Below are positions 1 through 7,151 of a DNA stretch of 14,416 nucleotides, in pieces (the first letter of the stretch is position 1; every line of letters begins with the position of its first letter). The DNA comes from Planctomycetota bacterium. Its GTDB lineage: Bacteria > Planctomycetota > Planctomycetia > Pirellulales > UBA7805. The notes under the pieces were generated by a model that saw only the letters and a program-made list of their open reading frames with translations, was not told the origin of the DNA and searched no databases. The stretch is from the NCBI GenBank assembly GCA_014237955.1, contig JABABY010000029.1:1-14416 (forward strand), read 5' to 3'. The position numbers and the translations under genes were made by a program.

Positions 1-1
1 C

Positions 2-1786
2 TCCGATGCACCGGCCGCCGAAAAAGCGATCGCCTGCAAAAAGTTAGCGATCTATGGATCGAGTGCGGCGGTTGTCGATTTGGCAAAACTTTTGCCCGAC
101 CCGCAACTCTCCTCGTGGGCTCGGATCGCACTCGAAGCGATTCCCGGAAAGGCAGCGGGCGATGCATTGCGAGAGGCGACTGATTCGTTGGAGAGTAACC
201 TTCTAGTTGGCACGATCAATTCGATCGGCGTCCGCCGGGATGCCGATGCTGTCACGCTGCTGGCCGCCCGCTTACAAGATACGAATCCGGAAGTTGCGTC
301 CGCCGCAGCCGTCGCTTTGGGGCGGATCGGCAATACGGCTGCTACCAATTCACTTCGCAAAGCGTTGGTTGTGGTACCGGACAACGTTCGTTCGGCAGTC
401 GCCGAGGGGTGTGTGTTGTGTGCAGAACGCATGCATGCTGAAGGCAAGTCGGCTCTGGCGGTCGAGATCTACGACAAAATCCGCAACGCCGAGGTTCCCA
501 AGCCGCGAATCGTTGAGGCGACGCGTGGAGCTATTCTCGCACGCGGCCAAGCAGGCATGCCGCTTTTAGTCGAACTGCTAAGATCCTCAGACAAAAAACT
601 GTTTCAGCTAGCGTTGGGTACGGCTCGTGAGTTTCCTGGCGATGAGGTTGATAAGGCCCTGGCAGCTGAGTTGAACGATGCAACGCCCGACCGCGCTGCG
701 TTGATTGTCCTGGCCATGGCAGATCGCCCCGAGACCGTCGTTTTACCCGCGGTTCTTAAAGCGGCCGCTAAAGGCCCGAAACAAGTTCGCTTAGCTGCGA
801 TCAGCACGCTCGGCCGTGTGGGTGATGCTTCGTGTCTTTCCATACTGCTTGATGCCGCAGTCGATTCCGATGCGGATCTATCTCAGACGGCAAGCAGGGC
901 GTTGGCCGACCTTGCCGGCGAGAAGGTGGATGCACAAATCGTTGCACTTCTTCCGACAGCGAAAACGGAATCGTACCCGCTGCTGATCGAGTTGGTCGGC
1001 CAGCGACGTATTGAGGCTGTGCCTGCTCTTCTTGAGGCATTGGATCATTCTGATCAAAAGGTGCGTAGTGCTACGTTGACCGCTTTGGGAGAAACGGTTT
1101 CGCTGGGTCGCTTGCCTGTGCTGATTTCGCACGTCGTGAGCCCCAAATATCCCGACGATGCACCGGTGGCGCAACAGGCGCTTCGGGCCGCGAGCATTCG
1201 CATGCCGGATCGGGAGGCATGTGCATCTCAACTTGCGATGGCCTTGGATCGGTCGCCGGTGGAAACCAGAAGTGCATTGTTGGAAATTCTCTCGGAGGTA
1301 GGAGGGGCGAAGGCGTTGCAGACGCTTAGCGTGGCGGCAAAGAGTAACGCGCCTGAGCTTCAAGATACCGCCAGCCGCTTGCTCGGCAAGTGGAATAACG
1401 CTGATGCCGCGCCCATTCTTCTGGATCTGGCAGAGACCGCACCACAGCCCAAGTATCGGGTCCGTGCGCTTCGCGGTTACATTGGGCTTGTGCGAAAGTT
1501 TTCCATGCCGGAGTCACAGCGTGATGCAATGTGCCGGAAGGCGTTCGAGATCGCACGCCAGACTGCTGAGCAGAAGCTTGTGCTTGATGTGCTCAAAATC
1601 CATCCGAGCCCCGATGGTCTGAGGCTGGCCATCGACGCTGCTCAGATTCCCGAACTCAAGGAAGAGGCACGCGAGGCGGCGCTGGTCATTGCCCGGAAGG
1701 TGAGTGAGAAAGGCGGCGATGTGAATGAGCTGCTCTCCAGGGCGGGCTTCGAGGAGGGGGAGTTGGAAGTCATTAAACCGGAGTGA
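2..1786 (+). CDS. HEAT-repeat protein, 5' end outside the window
   Basis: The reading frame is open from the first bases of the window to a TGA at 1784-1786, giving 594 visible residues; the true start lies to the left. A TTG at 80 is in frame, but the residues before it (CKKLAIYGSSAAVVDLAKLL) continue the same helical-repeat pattern, so it is not the start. The protein is a series of roughly 30-residue helix pairs rich in Ala and Leu, with repeated signatures such as 'DTNPEVASAAAVALGRIG', 'PKQVRLAAISTLGRVGD' and 'DQKVRSATLTALGE', which are typical of HEAT/PBS-lyase-like repeats. Such repeats form scaffolds for protein binding; no catalytic motif is visible. Similar proteins are frequent in planctomycetes, often beside dehydrogenase or cytochrome-domain genes, but the upstream partner is not in view. 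The specific role is unknown. Nothing ties it to the glycan genes further right. Confidence 0.85.
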   Translation, partial: SDAPAAEKAIACKKLAIYGSSAAVVDLAKLLPDPQLSSWARIALEAIPGKAAGDALREATDSLESNLLVGTINSIGVRRDADAVTLLAARLQDTNPEVASAAAVALGRIGNTAATNSLRKALVVVPDNVRSAVAEGCVLCAERMHAEGKSALAVEIYDKIRNAEVPKPRIVEATRGAILARGQAGMPLLVELLRSSDKKLFQLALGTAREFPGDEVDKALAAELNDATPDRAALIVLAMADRPETVVLPAVLKAAAKGPKQVRLAAISTLGRVGDASCLSILLDAAVDSDADLSQTASRALADLAGEKVDAQIVALLPTAKTESYPLLIELVGQRRIEAVPALLEALDHSDQKVRSATLTALGETVSLGRLPVLISHVVSPKYPDDAPVAQQALRAASIRMPDREACASQLAMALDRSPVETRSALLEILSEVGGAKALQTLSVAAKSNAPELQDTASRLLGKWNNADAAPILLDLAETAPQPKYRVRALRGYIGLVRKFSMPESQRDAMCRKAFEIARQTAEQKLVLDVLKIHPSPDGLRLAIDAAQIPELKEEAREAALVIARKVSEKGGDVNELLSRAGFEEGELEVIKPE

Positions 1787-1889
1787 GTTATCGAGATTTC
1801 TTTCGGGCTGGTTGTTTCCTGTAGGTATTCAAAAAAACTGTGGAAATGATTTCTTGTATGCCCGTTGGCGTATTGGCGTCATCGGCTTC

Positions 1890-1917
1890 TTGACACGGTG
1901 CCCACTCCATCTAGAAT
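1890..1917 (+). promoter_or_regulatory. Probable sigma70-type promoter of the peroxidase gene
   Basis: A perfect -35 hexamer TTGACA (1890-1895) is followed after 16 bases by TAGAAT (1912-1917), five of six matches to TATAAT. Transcription would start near 1924, leaving an untranslated leader of about 60 bases before the ATG at 1986. It is the best promoter match I found in the window. It suggests the peroxidase is transcribed separately from the HEAT-repeat gene ending at 1786. The call rests on hexamer match and spacing only; planctomycete promoters are not always of this form. Confidence 0.6.
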
Positions 1918-1985
1918 TCCTCTGAACTACGTGAGTCCCGATCAATTGGTGCGAACCCAATGTTTTACATAGAGGAGATATTTTT

Positions 1986-2567
1986 ATGAGGCGAATGGCA
2001 GGTATTTCTATTGTGGTCGCTGTTTCCATCCTAATCACAAATAATATTATGGCCGCTGATCAAGAAGAGACTCCCCAGTCACTGGAGTTCAAGGTGAAAA
2101 CTCTTGCGGGCGAGGAAATTGGACTCGACAAATATCACGGGGATGTGGTGCTGATCGTTAATGTTGCCAGTGAATGTGGACTTACGCCTCAGTACAAGCA
2201 GTTGCAGGCATTGCATGAGAAATATGCCAAGGATGGTTTAAGAATTCTTGGTTTTCCCTGCAATCAATTTGGTGAACAGGAGCCGGGTAGCTCAGAGGAC
2301 ATTCGAAAATTCTGCACGGCCAATTACGGTGTCACCTTCGACCTTTTTGAAAAAGTCGACGTTAATGGTGAGAATACCTCCCCTCTTTACAGGCATCTCA
2401 AGAAGCTCAACACCAAGCCAAAAGGTTCTGGCGAGATTGGCTGGAATTTTGAAAAGTTTCTTCTCGATCGCAATGGAAAAGTGATCGCCCGTTTCGACCC
2501 CCGTACCAAGCCAGATGATCCGGAAGTTGTCGGTAAGATCAAGGCCTCGCTTGCCGAAAAGAACTGA
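1986..2567 (+). CDS. Exported thiol (2-Cys type) glutathione peroxidase
   Basis: This 193-residue protein reduces hydrogen peroxide and lipid hydroperoxides. The family signatures are clear: NVASECGLTPQY (residues 59-70) with peroxidatic Cys64, LGFPCNQFGEQEPG (88-101) with catalytic Gln98, and WNFEKFL (153-159) with Trp153 and Asn154. Cys64 replaces the selenocysteine of animal enzymes. Cys110 lies 46 residues after Cys64, the same spacing as the peroxidatic and resolving cysteines of yeast Gpx3, so thioredoxin is a more likely reductant than glutathione (inference). Residues 1-23 form a basic, then hydrophobic stretch ending in MAA-DQ, which fits a Sec signal peptide; the enzyme is probably periplasmic, whereas many bacterial homologues are cytosolic. 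The start is supported by GAGGAG at 1972-1977, 8 bases before the ATG. The gene stands alone behind its own promoter and converges on the glycosyltransferase at 2800. Confidence 0.93.
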   Translation: MRRMAGISIVVAVSILITNNIMAADQEETPQSLEFKVKTLAGEEIGLDKYHGDVVLIVNVASECGLTPQYKQLQALHEKYAKDGLRILGFPCNQFGEQEPGSSEDIRKFCTANYGVTFDLFEKVDVNGENTSPLYRHLKKLNTKPKGSGEIGWNFEKFLLDRNGKVIARFDPRTKPDDPEVVGKIKASLAEKN

Positions 2568-2799
2568 CCAGAGATTCGTTCAGAGAGCAGTTGTGGAGCG
2601 GTTCGCTTTCCTCGTTCCCGAGTCAGCTTTGGGAGAACAGGTTATTTCCAAGACAGATAGCTTCGATTGTGGAGATGTTTCGGTAGCAAAGGTTTATTGT
2701 GACAGTCGGTGCAAAAAACGCAGTGCTGGTATCGAAACGATTCGCGAGGAATATGCAATCGTCGCCTTCGATGTAAAGTCTTGCAGGCGGGACGTTCCT

Positions 2800-3687
2800 T
2801 TACGACTTGTGATGGCCTGAAGCTTGTGAGCAATCGGACTTCTTGTTGTGCTCTCTGCCATAATGCCAAAGTGCTGCATATTTATTGAAAGAGTATTGGC
2901 TTAGGTGTGCAGCAAAAAGAAAGCCATGCCGTCCGTCTAAAAACCCACCCTGCAGCACGTAGAGTCTTATGAAGGTTGTCAGGCCGTGCAAAACAGCTCC
3001 AAACAACGTCCCTCTTCTTCCAGACTCAGCTTTATTGCGGGCCCAGGAATGTGCATAGGCTAAATGCTTCTCTAGGTAATATTCATAGTTGCGACAGGCG
3101 TCGTGGATTAAAAATCCCTGCAGAATCTTTGTGGGGATGCCTTGAGAGTCGACCGACTCGTGTACTGCTCGATCATTAAATGTGAAATTCTGTCTGCAAT
3201 ATAGGCGAACAATTTTTTCTCGTCGCCATCCATTATGAAAAACATCTTTATCGAGAAATGCATTTTGGCGCACGAACTGATAAAGACATTGAGCATCGGG
3301 ATGCTCGAGGACAGTTTCGATGCTTTTGCGTAATTCGGGAGAAATGCGTTCGTCGGCATCAATCGCTAAGATGTACTCGCTCGTTGCCAGTTTCTGAGCT
3401 CGCTGCCTTTGGGTGCCAAAACCATCCCAATCTTCGCGGACAAATACTCTTGCGCCATAGCGCTTTGCCAAATCCTGTGTTGTGTCCGTACTTCCCGAAT
3501 CCAAGACGACAATTTCATCGACCCAATCCACCAGACTCTTCAGACAGGGCTCAAGTTGATGCGATTCATTTTTTGTAATCAGCACCGCCGCAATGGTAGC
3601 GCGTGGTGAAGTGCTACTTGCTTTTGAATTACCAATTCTCGAGACATCATGTGTAACGGGATGGGGGGCGGTAGAAGAAGCCGTCAT
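2800..3687 (-). CDS. GT2 glycosyltransferase, WaaE/KdtX-like
   Basis: This 295-residue family 2 glycosyltransferase resembles the WaaE/KdtX group, which adds a sugar (beta-1,4-glucose in enterobacteria) to the lipopolysaccharide inner core on the cytoplasmic side of the inner membrane. Seen in the protein: an N-terminal Rossmann start with VLITKNE (35-41), nucleotide-binding DSGSTD (63-68), RQRAQ (94-98), and metal-binding AIDADER (108-114) followed by I-SPELR. The C-terminal part contains GGFLDGRHGF, typical of this subgroup. An upstream in-frame TTG at 3705 would add six residues, but the ATG at 3687 is preferred because GAGGAA lies 6 bases before it. The first 30 residues are Ser/Thr/Pro-rich and look unconserved. 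It follows the GT4 gene by 18 bases and is probably its operon partner. The donor and acceptor sugars cannot be read from sequence. Confidence 0.85.
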   Translation of the reverse strand: MTASSTAPHPVTHDVSRIGNSKASSTSPRATIAAVLITKNESHQLEPCLKSLVDWVDEIVVLDSGSTDTTQDLAKRYGARVFVREDWDGFGTQRQRAQKLATSEYILAIDADERISPELRKSIETVLEHPDAQCLYQFVRQNAFLDKDVFHNGWRREKIVRLYCRQNFTFNDRAVHESVDSQGIPTKILQGFLIHDACRNYEYYLEKHLAYAHSWARNKAESGRRGTLFGAVLHGLTTFIRLYVLQGGFLDGRHGFLFAAHLSQYSFNKYAALWHYGREHNKKSDCSQASGHHKS

Positions 3688-3693
3688 GTATAT

Positions 3694-3699
3694 TTCCTC
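3694..3699 (-). promoter_or_regulatory. Ribosome binding site deciding the GT2 start
   Basis: On the minus strand the hexamer GAGGAA lies 6 bases before the ATG at 3687-3685, inside the short gap after the GT4 stop codon at 3708-3706. It favours the ATG over the in-frame TTG at 3705, which would lie on the wrong side of the site. Confidence 0.6.
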
Positions 3700-3705
3700 A
3701 CACAA

Positions 3706-4917
3706 TCACGTGGTAAGAATATTCTTGTAAACCGACTCGATTGCGGCAGCCTCCTGGCGTATGTCGTAATGTTGGCAGACGCGGTCCCGACCAGCCCGCC
3801 CTTTCTCGAGCGTCTCTAGCGGATGAGCCAAACACCAATCTAGCGATCTGGTTAACCCTTCGAGGTCGCCCACATCGATCAGATGCCCTGTTTTACCTTC
3901 TTCGATCAGCGTCGGAAAAACGCCCGTGCGGGTTGCCACCACTGCCGCACCGCAGGCCATTGCTTCGATTGGAGTTAAACCGAATCCTTCGTAGCGTGGA
4001 GGGGCAACACAAATGGAAATCCTTTGGAACCACAAGTGCCGCTCTTCGGCTAAGACTTGTCCCAACCAGAACACGCGATCCTCCAGACCGGCATCTTTCA
4101 ATTGCTCCTCTAACTTCTGCTTGAATGGAAGATCACTCGGCTTGCAATGACCGGCGATGACTGCGGTAAATTCAGGATATTGCGGAAGCAATCGACACAT
4201 CGATTCAACAAACAAGTCGGTTCCCTTTTCGGCGCGAATGCGGCCAAAAATGCCGATGCCGTATTTCCCGGGAAGTCCGGCTGTCTGCCAGGCGGTCGTT
4301 TTGTCCTCCGGAGGCGTAAAGATTTCCGTATCGATGCCATGTGGAATGATTGCGTCGCACCGATCGACAAACGAAGCTGCTTCACGAGTCGTCGCGATAA
4401 TCGTATCCATTTTGGATAGCAGAAATCGAGGAAAACGTGAGTGGTGGCGAAGAGCTACGGTCGTGAATACGAGCTTGAGTGGTTTTCGTAATACATGCTT
4501 TACGAACAAGCCTAGCAACATCTCTGAATTTCTACGGGCATGCCAAATACGGACCTTGCGATCTTTTCGTTTCCAGAACAAACGAGGAAATTGCCAGCGT
4601 CTCACCTGAGGCGTCGAGACTGGTAAGGGGTCGCCGAGGATCACAATATCAAAACTTTTCTCGTGACGTTCTGCCAGATTGGTAATTGTGGCTGAGACGC
4701 CAGTGAAGCGCGGATGAAAATTCGTCAAGATAATCTGAGGATCGACGATGGAAGTCACTGCAGAATCTACCCCGTAGCCTGTTGCATTGATTGACGTGTT
4801 GTGTGGATTCGTTGGAATCGCATGTCCAAATACTCTTGTGAAAACCATAGATGCCGATTGCATGCGGTTTTTAGACAAAACAACGTATTTTCCCAAGAGG
4901 AATTTATGTCCGTGCAT
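3706..4917 (-). CDS. GT4 glycosyltransferase, LpcC/RfaG-like LPS core type
   Basis: This protein of up to 403 residues is a GT-B fold family 4 retaining glycosyltransferase. The segment IILTNFHPRFTGVSAT (62-77), then IWHARRN (124-130) and VFTTVALRHHS (150-160), match the group that includes rhizobial LpcC, a mannosyltransferase acting on the Kdo of the LPS core. The donor half shows FGRIRAEKGTDLFVESM (224-240), APPRYEGFGLTPIEAM (305-320) with the EX7E pair Glu310 and Glu318, and ACGAAVVATRTGVFPTLIEEG (321-341). The core homology begins near residue 58. The first 55 or so residues are not recognisable, and ATGs at 4863 and 4848 are alternatives. None has a good Shine-Dalgarno site; AGGGA abuts the 4917 ATG, and an in-frame TAG two codons upstream limits the start to 4917. 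It is the first gene of a leftward pair with the GT2. Substrate mannose is a guess from family. Confidence 0.85.
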   Translation of the reverse strand: MHGHKFLLGKYVVLSKNRMQSASMVFTRVFGHAIPTNPHNTSINATGYGVDSAVTSIVDPQIILTNFHPRFTGVSATITNLAERHEKSFDIVILGDPLPVSTPQVRRWQFPRLFWKRKDRKVRIWHARRNSEMLLGLFVKHVLRKPLKLVFTTVALRHHSRFPRFLLSKMDTIIATTREAASFVDRCDAIIPHGIDTEIFTPPEDKTTAWQTAGLPGKYGIGIFGRIRAEKGTDLFVESMCRLLPQYPEFTAVIAGHCKPSDLPFKQKLEEQLKDAGLEDRVFWLGQVLAEERHLWFQRISICVAPPRYEGFGLTPIEAMACGAAVVATRTGVFPTLIEEGKTGHLIDVGDLEGLTRSLDWCLAHPLETLEKGRAGRDRVCQHYDIRQEAAAIESVYKNILTT

Positions 4918-5254
4918 TCCCTAAGCTGACCGTCATTCAGGAGAAATACTGACTTGTCCTCTAATGCTAGCGTCTCAAGCAATCATCGTATTGCTGCTCT
5001 CTTGATATCGAACCGAGTGGCCAGCAATCTTTTCACGGACAGAATTTCAGTTAGCAGCACCGATATCGTTGAAATCATCGAGGCGAATCTACGACACAAT
5101 TTGCATATATGAATATCTTTTAACGCTTTACATCTGGGTAAAAGGGCAAATCAACATTGCCGTTGGTCGTCGTAATTGCTAATTTTGCCGCCCACCGAGT
5201 TGGCTCAAAATGGGTTATCTAATGGACTGGTCTGTATTTAGCTAGGGACAGCAA
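4918..5254. other. Divergent intergenic region between the two glycan gene sets
   Basis: These 337 bases separate the leftward GT4/GT2 pair from the rightward rfbF cluster and must hold, or lie close to, the promoters for both directions. The middle part (about 5090-5190) is visibly richer in A and T than the flanking genes. I looked for paired -35/-10 hexamers on both strands and found only partial matches, such as TCTAAT at 5218-5223 on the plus strand without a good -35 partner. AGGGA at 5244-5248, 6 bases before the rfbF ATG, is a convincing ribosome binding site. No long inverted repeat, operator or small open frame stands out. Confidence 0.5.
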
Positions 5255-6061
5255 ATGAAGGTCGTCATTCTTGCCGGTGGCATGGGTACTCGATTGCAAG
5301 AGGAAACCCAGGTTCACCCAAAACCGATGATTGAAATTGGTGGCCAGCCGATTCTTTGGCACATCATGAAGCACTATTCGCAGTATCATTTCAGCGATTT
5401 TTACATCTCGCTCGGCTATCTCGGGAACAGCATAAAAAATTTCTTTTTGGATGAATACAGCTTGTCGGGATCGCTCACCATAGACTTTCTAAAAAATACA
5501 GTGGAGCGGCAGCAACGTACGAGCGAAACTTGGCGAGTGAATCTAGTCGATACCGGTCTGACGACTATGACTGGCGGACGCTTGCTGCGACTGAGAGAAA
5601 AAATCGGAAACGATACTTTTATGCTTACGTATGGTGACGGAGTAAGCAATGTGGATCTTTCGGCATTGCTTCAGTTCCACCGTAATTATGGCCGGATAGC
5701 TACCGTGACTGCCGTGAGACCACCAGCTCGATTTGGGGGTCTCAATATGGATGGCGACGTTGTTGAAAACTTTACAGAAAAGCCGATTTTAGGAGAGGGC
5801 TGGATCAACGGCGGATTTGCGGTTTTTGAACCCGAAATTTTTGATTACCTTGTAGACGATCAAACTATTCTCGAGTCGATGGCGCTCGAACAACTTGCGG
5901 CCGAAAGGCAATTGGTGGCCTATAGGCATAATGGTTTTTGGCAGTGTATGGATACACTGCGGGACAAAAACTACCTGCAAGATCTGTGGGATAGTGGCAG
6001 TCCTCCTTGGAAAACCTGGATGGCCGAATCTGGCATCGGCCTTCGTCTCCGCGCGGCATAA
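5255..6061 (+). CDS. rfbF: Glucose-1-phosphate cytidylyltransferase
   Basis: This 268-residue protein should catalyse CTP + alpha-D-glucose-1-phosphate to CDP-glucose + PPi (EC 2.7.7.33), the entry step to CDP-6-deoxyhexoses. It fits the RfbF/DdhA family (about 257 residues) from end to end. Seen: nucleotidyltransferase signature LAGGMGTRLQEET (6-18) with HPKPMIEIGG (21-30) and the phosphate-binding Lys23, YGDGVSNVD (126-134) with metal-binding Asp128, FTEKP (173-177), INGGFAVF (184-191), and the subgroup-specific GFWQCMDTLRDK (227-238) with the second metal ligand Asp233. These last features separate it from the dTTP-using RmlA family. The ATG at 5255 has AGGGA 6 bases upstream. It is the first gene of the rightward cluster and lies 49 bases before rfbG, its expected pathway partner. 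The enzyme is cytosolic. Confidence 0.95.
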   Translation: MKVVILAGGMGTRLQEETQVHPKPMIEIGGQPILWHIMKHYSQYHFSDFYISLGYLGNSIKNFFLDEYSLSGSLTIDFLKNTVERQQRTSETWRVNLVDTGLTTMTGGRLLRLREKIGNDTFMLTYGDGVSNVDLSALLQFHRNYGRIATVTAVRPPARFGGLNMDGDVVENFTEKPILGEGWINGGFAVFEPEIFDYLVDDQTILESMALEQLAAERQLVAYRHNGFWQCMDTLRDKNYLQDLWDSGSPPWKTWMAESGIGLRLRAA

Positions 6062-6110
6062 GACTTGGTTGCTCAGTCCCAAAAGTGTTAATCTCTGGTG
6101 AATCAAATAT

Positions 6111-7151
6111 ATGGAACCTGCTGTCGGACAAGCAACTTTTTGGCGGGATCGCCCCGTTTTCGTCACGGGAGCCACCGGGCTCGTAGGCGGTTGGCTTGTG
6201 GAGCGATTGCTCCACCTGGGGGCTGATGTCGTCTGCTTGGTCCGTGACTGGGTGCCCCACAGCAAGCTGGTCCAAGATGGCCTTAAGGCGGAAGTGCGTA
6301 TGGTTTGGGGGGATGTGTGCGATTCCGCATTACTCGAACGTACTTTGGGCGAATATGAGATTGAGACTGTTATTCACCTAGCTGCGCAAACGATTGTTGG
6401 TGTTGCCAATCGAAATCCGCCAGCGACTTTTGAAGCGAATATTGCCGGCACCTGGCGACTGCTCGAAGCGTGCCGCCGAAGCCCCAGAGTTTCCCAGATT
6501 GTGGTTGCTTCTTCCGATAAGGCGTACGGCGAGGCAAAGAGCTTGCCTTATGACGAAGCCACGCCTTTGGCAGGGAATCATCCCTACGATGTCAGTAAAT
6601 CGTGTAGCGATTTGATTTCGCAAACATATGCAAACACCTACGGGCTTCCGGTGGCGATTACCCGTTGCGGAAATTTCTATGGTGGTGGAGATTTGAATTG
6701 GAATCGAATCATACCGGGGACGATCCGTAGTATTGTGCGTGGGCAGCGTCCGGTCATTCGTTCGGATGGCACATTCGTTCGAGATTACTTCTTCGTAGAA
6801 GATGGAGCTGCTGCCTACACGCATCTGGCTAAAATGCTGGCTTCGGATCCAGAACTTGCCGGTGAGGCGTTCAATTTTTCAAACGAGATCCAATTGAATG
6901 TATTGGATATCGTTCAAAAGATATTGTCCTTAATGGGCAGTGATTTAGAGCCGGTTATTTTAAACGAAGTATCCAATGAGATCCCGCATCAATATTTAAG
7001 TGCAACCAAGGCGCGCAAGCAGCTTAATTGGCGACCGATTTATACGCTGGATGAAGGACTCACCAGGACGATCAAATGGTACATGAAGTTTCTGAAAAAC
7101 GACTCGAGGGCGGATTGCTTTCCTGTCGAGCCTGTGGCGAAAACGGCCTAG
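6111..7151 (+). CDS. rfbG: CDP-glucose 4,6-dehydratase
   Basis: This 346-residue extended short-chain dehydrogenase should turn CDP-glucose into CDP-4-keto-6-deoxyglucose using tightly bound NAD+ (EC 4.2.1.45). Seen: NAD-binding VTGATGLVGGWL (18-29), the RNPPATFEANIAGTWRLLEA segment (101-120) typical of RfbG, the catalytic SSDKAYG (134-140) with Asp136 and Lys137, and PYDVSK (158-163) with Tyr159 and Lys163. The S-D-K triplet fits CDP-glucose dehydratases rather than the T-D-E of dTDP-glucose dehydratase RmlB. The N-terminus differs a little from enterobacterial RfbG ('TGATGLVGGWL' rather than the usual TGHTGFKG type), so the substrate call leans on the adjacent rfbF. The start is the ATG at 6111 with only a weak GGTGA upstream (6097-6101). 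The homology ends around KWYMKFL; the last 17 residues form a tail overlapping the next gene in another frame. Confidence 0.88.
   Translation: MEPAVGQATFWRDRPVFVTGATGLVGGWLVERLLHLGADVVCLVRDWVPHSKLVQDGLKAEVRMVWGDVCDSALLERTLGEYEIETVIHLAAQTIVGVANRNPPATFEANIAGTWRLLEACRRSPRVSQIVVASSDKAYGEAKSLPYDEATPLAGNHPYDVSKSCSDLISQTYANTYGLPVAITRCGNFYGGGDLNWNRIIPGTIRSIVRGQRPVIRSDGTFVRDYFFVEDGAAAYTHLAKMLASDPELAGEAFNFSNEIQLNVLDIVQKILSLMGSDLEPVILNEVSNEIPHQYLSATKARKQLNWRPIYTLDEGLTRTIKWYMKFLKNDSRADCFPVEPVAKTA
7065..7068 (+). promoter_or_regulatory. Ribosome binding site inside rfbG for the overlapping methyltransferase
   Basis: AGGA lies 7 bases before the ATG at 7076, within the 3' end of rfbG. It supports starting the C-methyltransferase there. 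A rival start is the TTG at 7115, behind GAGGG at 7106-7110. Either choice leaves the gene overlapping rfbG. Confidence 0.4.

Noticed and set aside
878..1363. Minus-strand open frame of 161 codons inside the HEAT-repeat gene
   Set aside because: Arg/His/Gln-rich shadow of the HEAT-repeat coding strand with no domain.
1945..1961. Small inverted repeat ATTGG-N7-CCAAT in the peroxidase leader
   Set aside because: Five base pairs only. It could be a leader hairpin, but nothing supports a regulatory role.
2515..2820. Plus-strand open frame of 101 codons between the peroxidase and the GT2
   Set aside because: It starts inside the peroxidase gene in another frame and overlaps the end of the convergent GT2; no domain is recognisable.
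5789..6275. Minus-strand open frames across the end of rfbF and the start of rfbG
   Set aside because: They lie opposite two well-supported enzymes and encode no recognisable protein.
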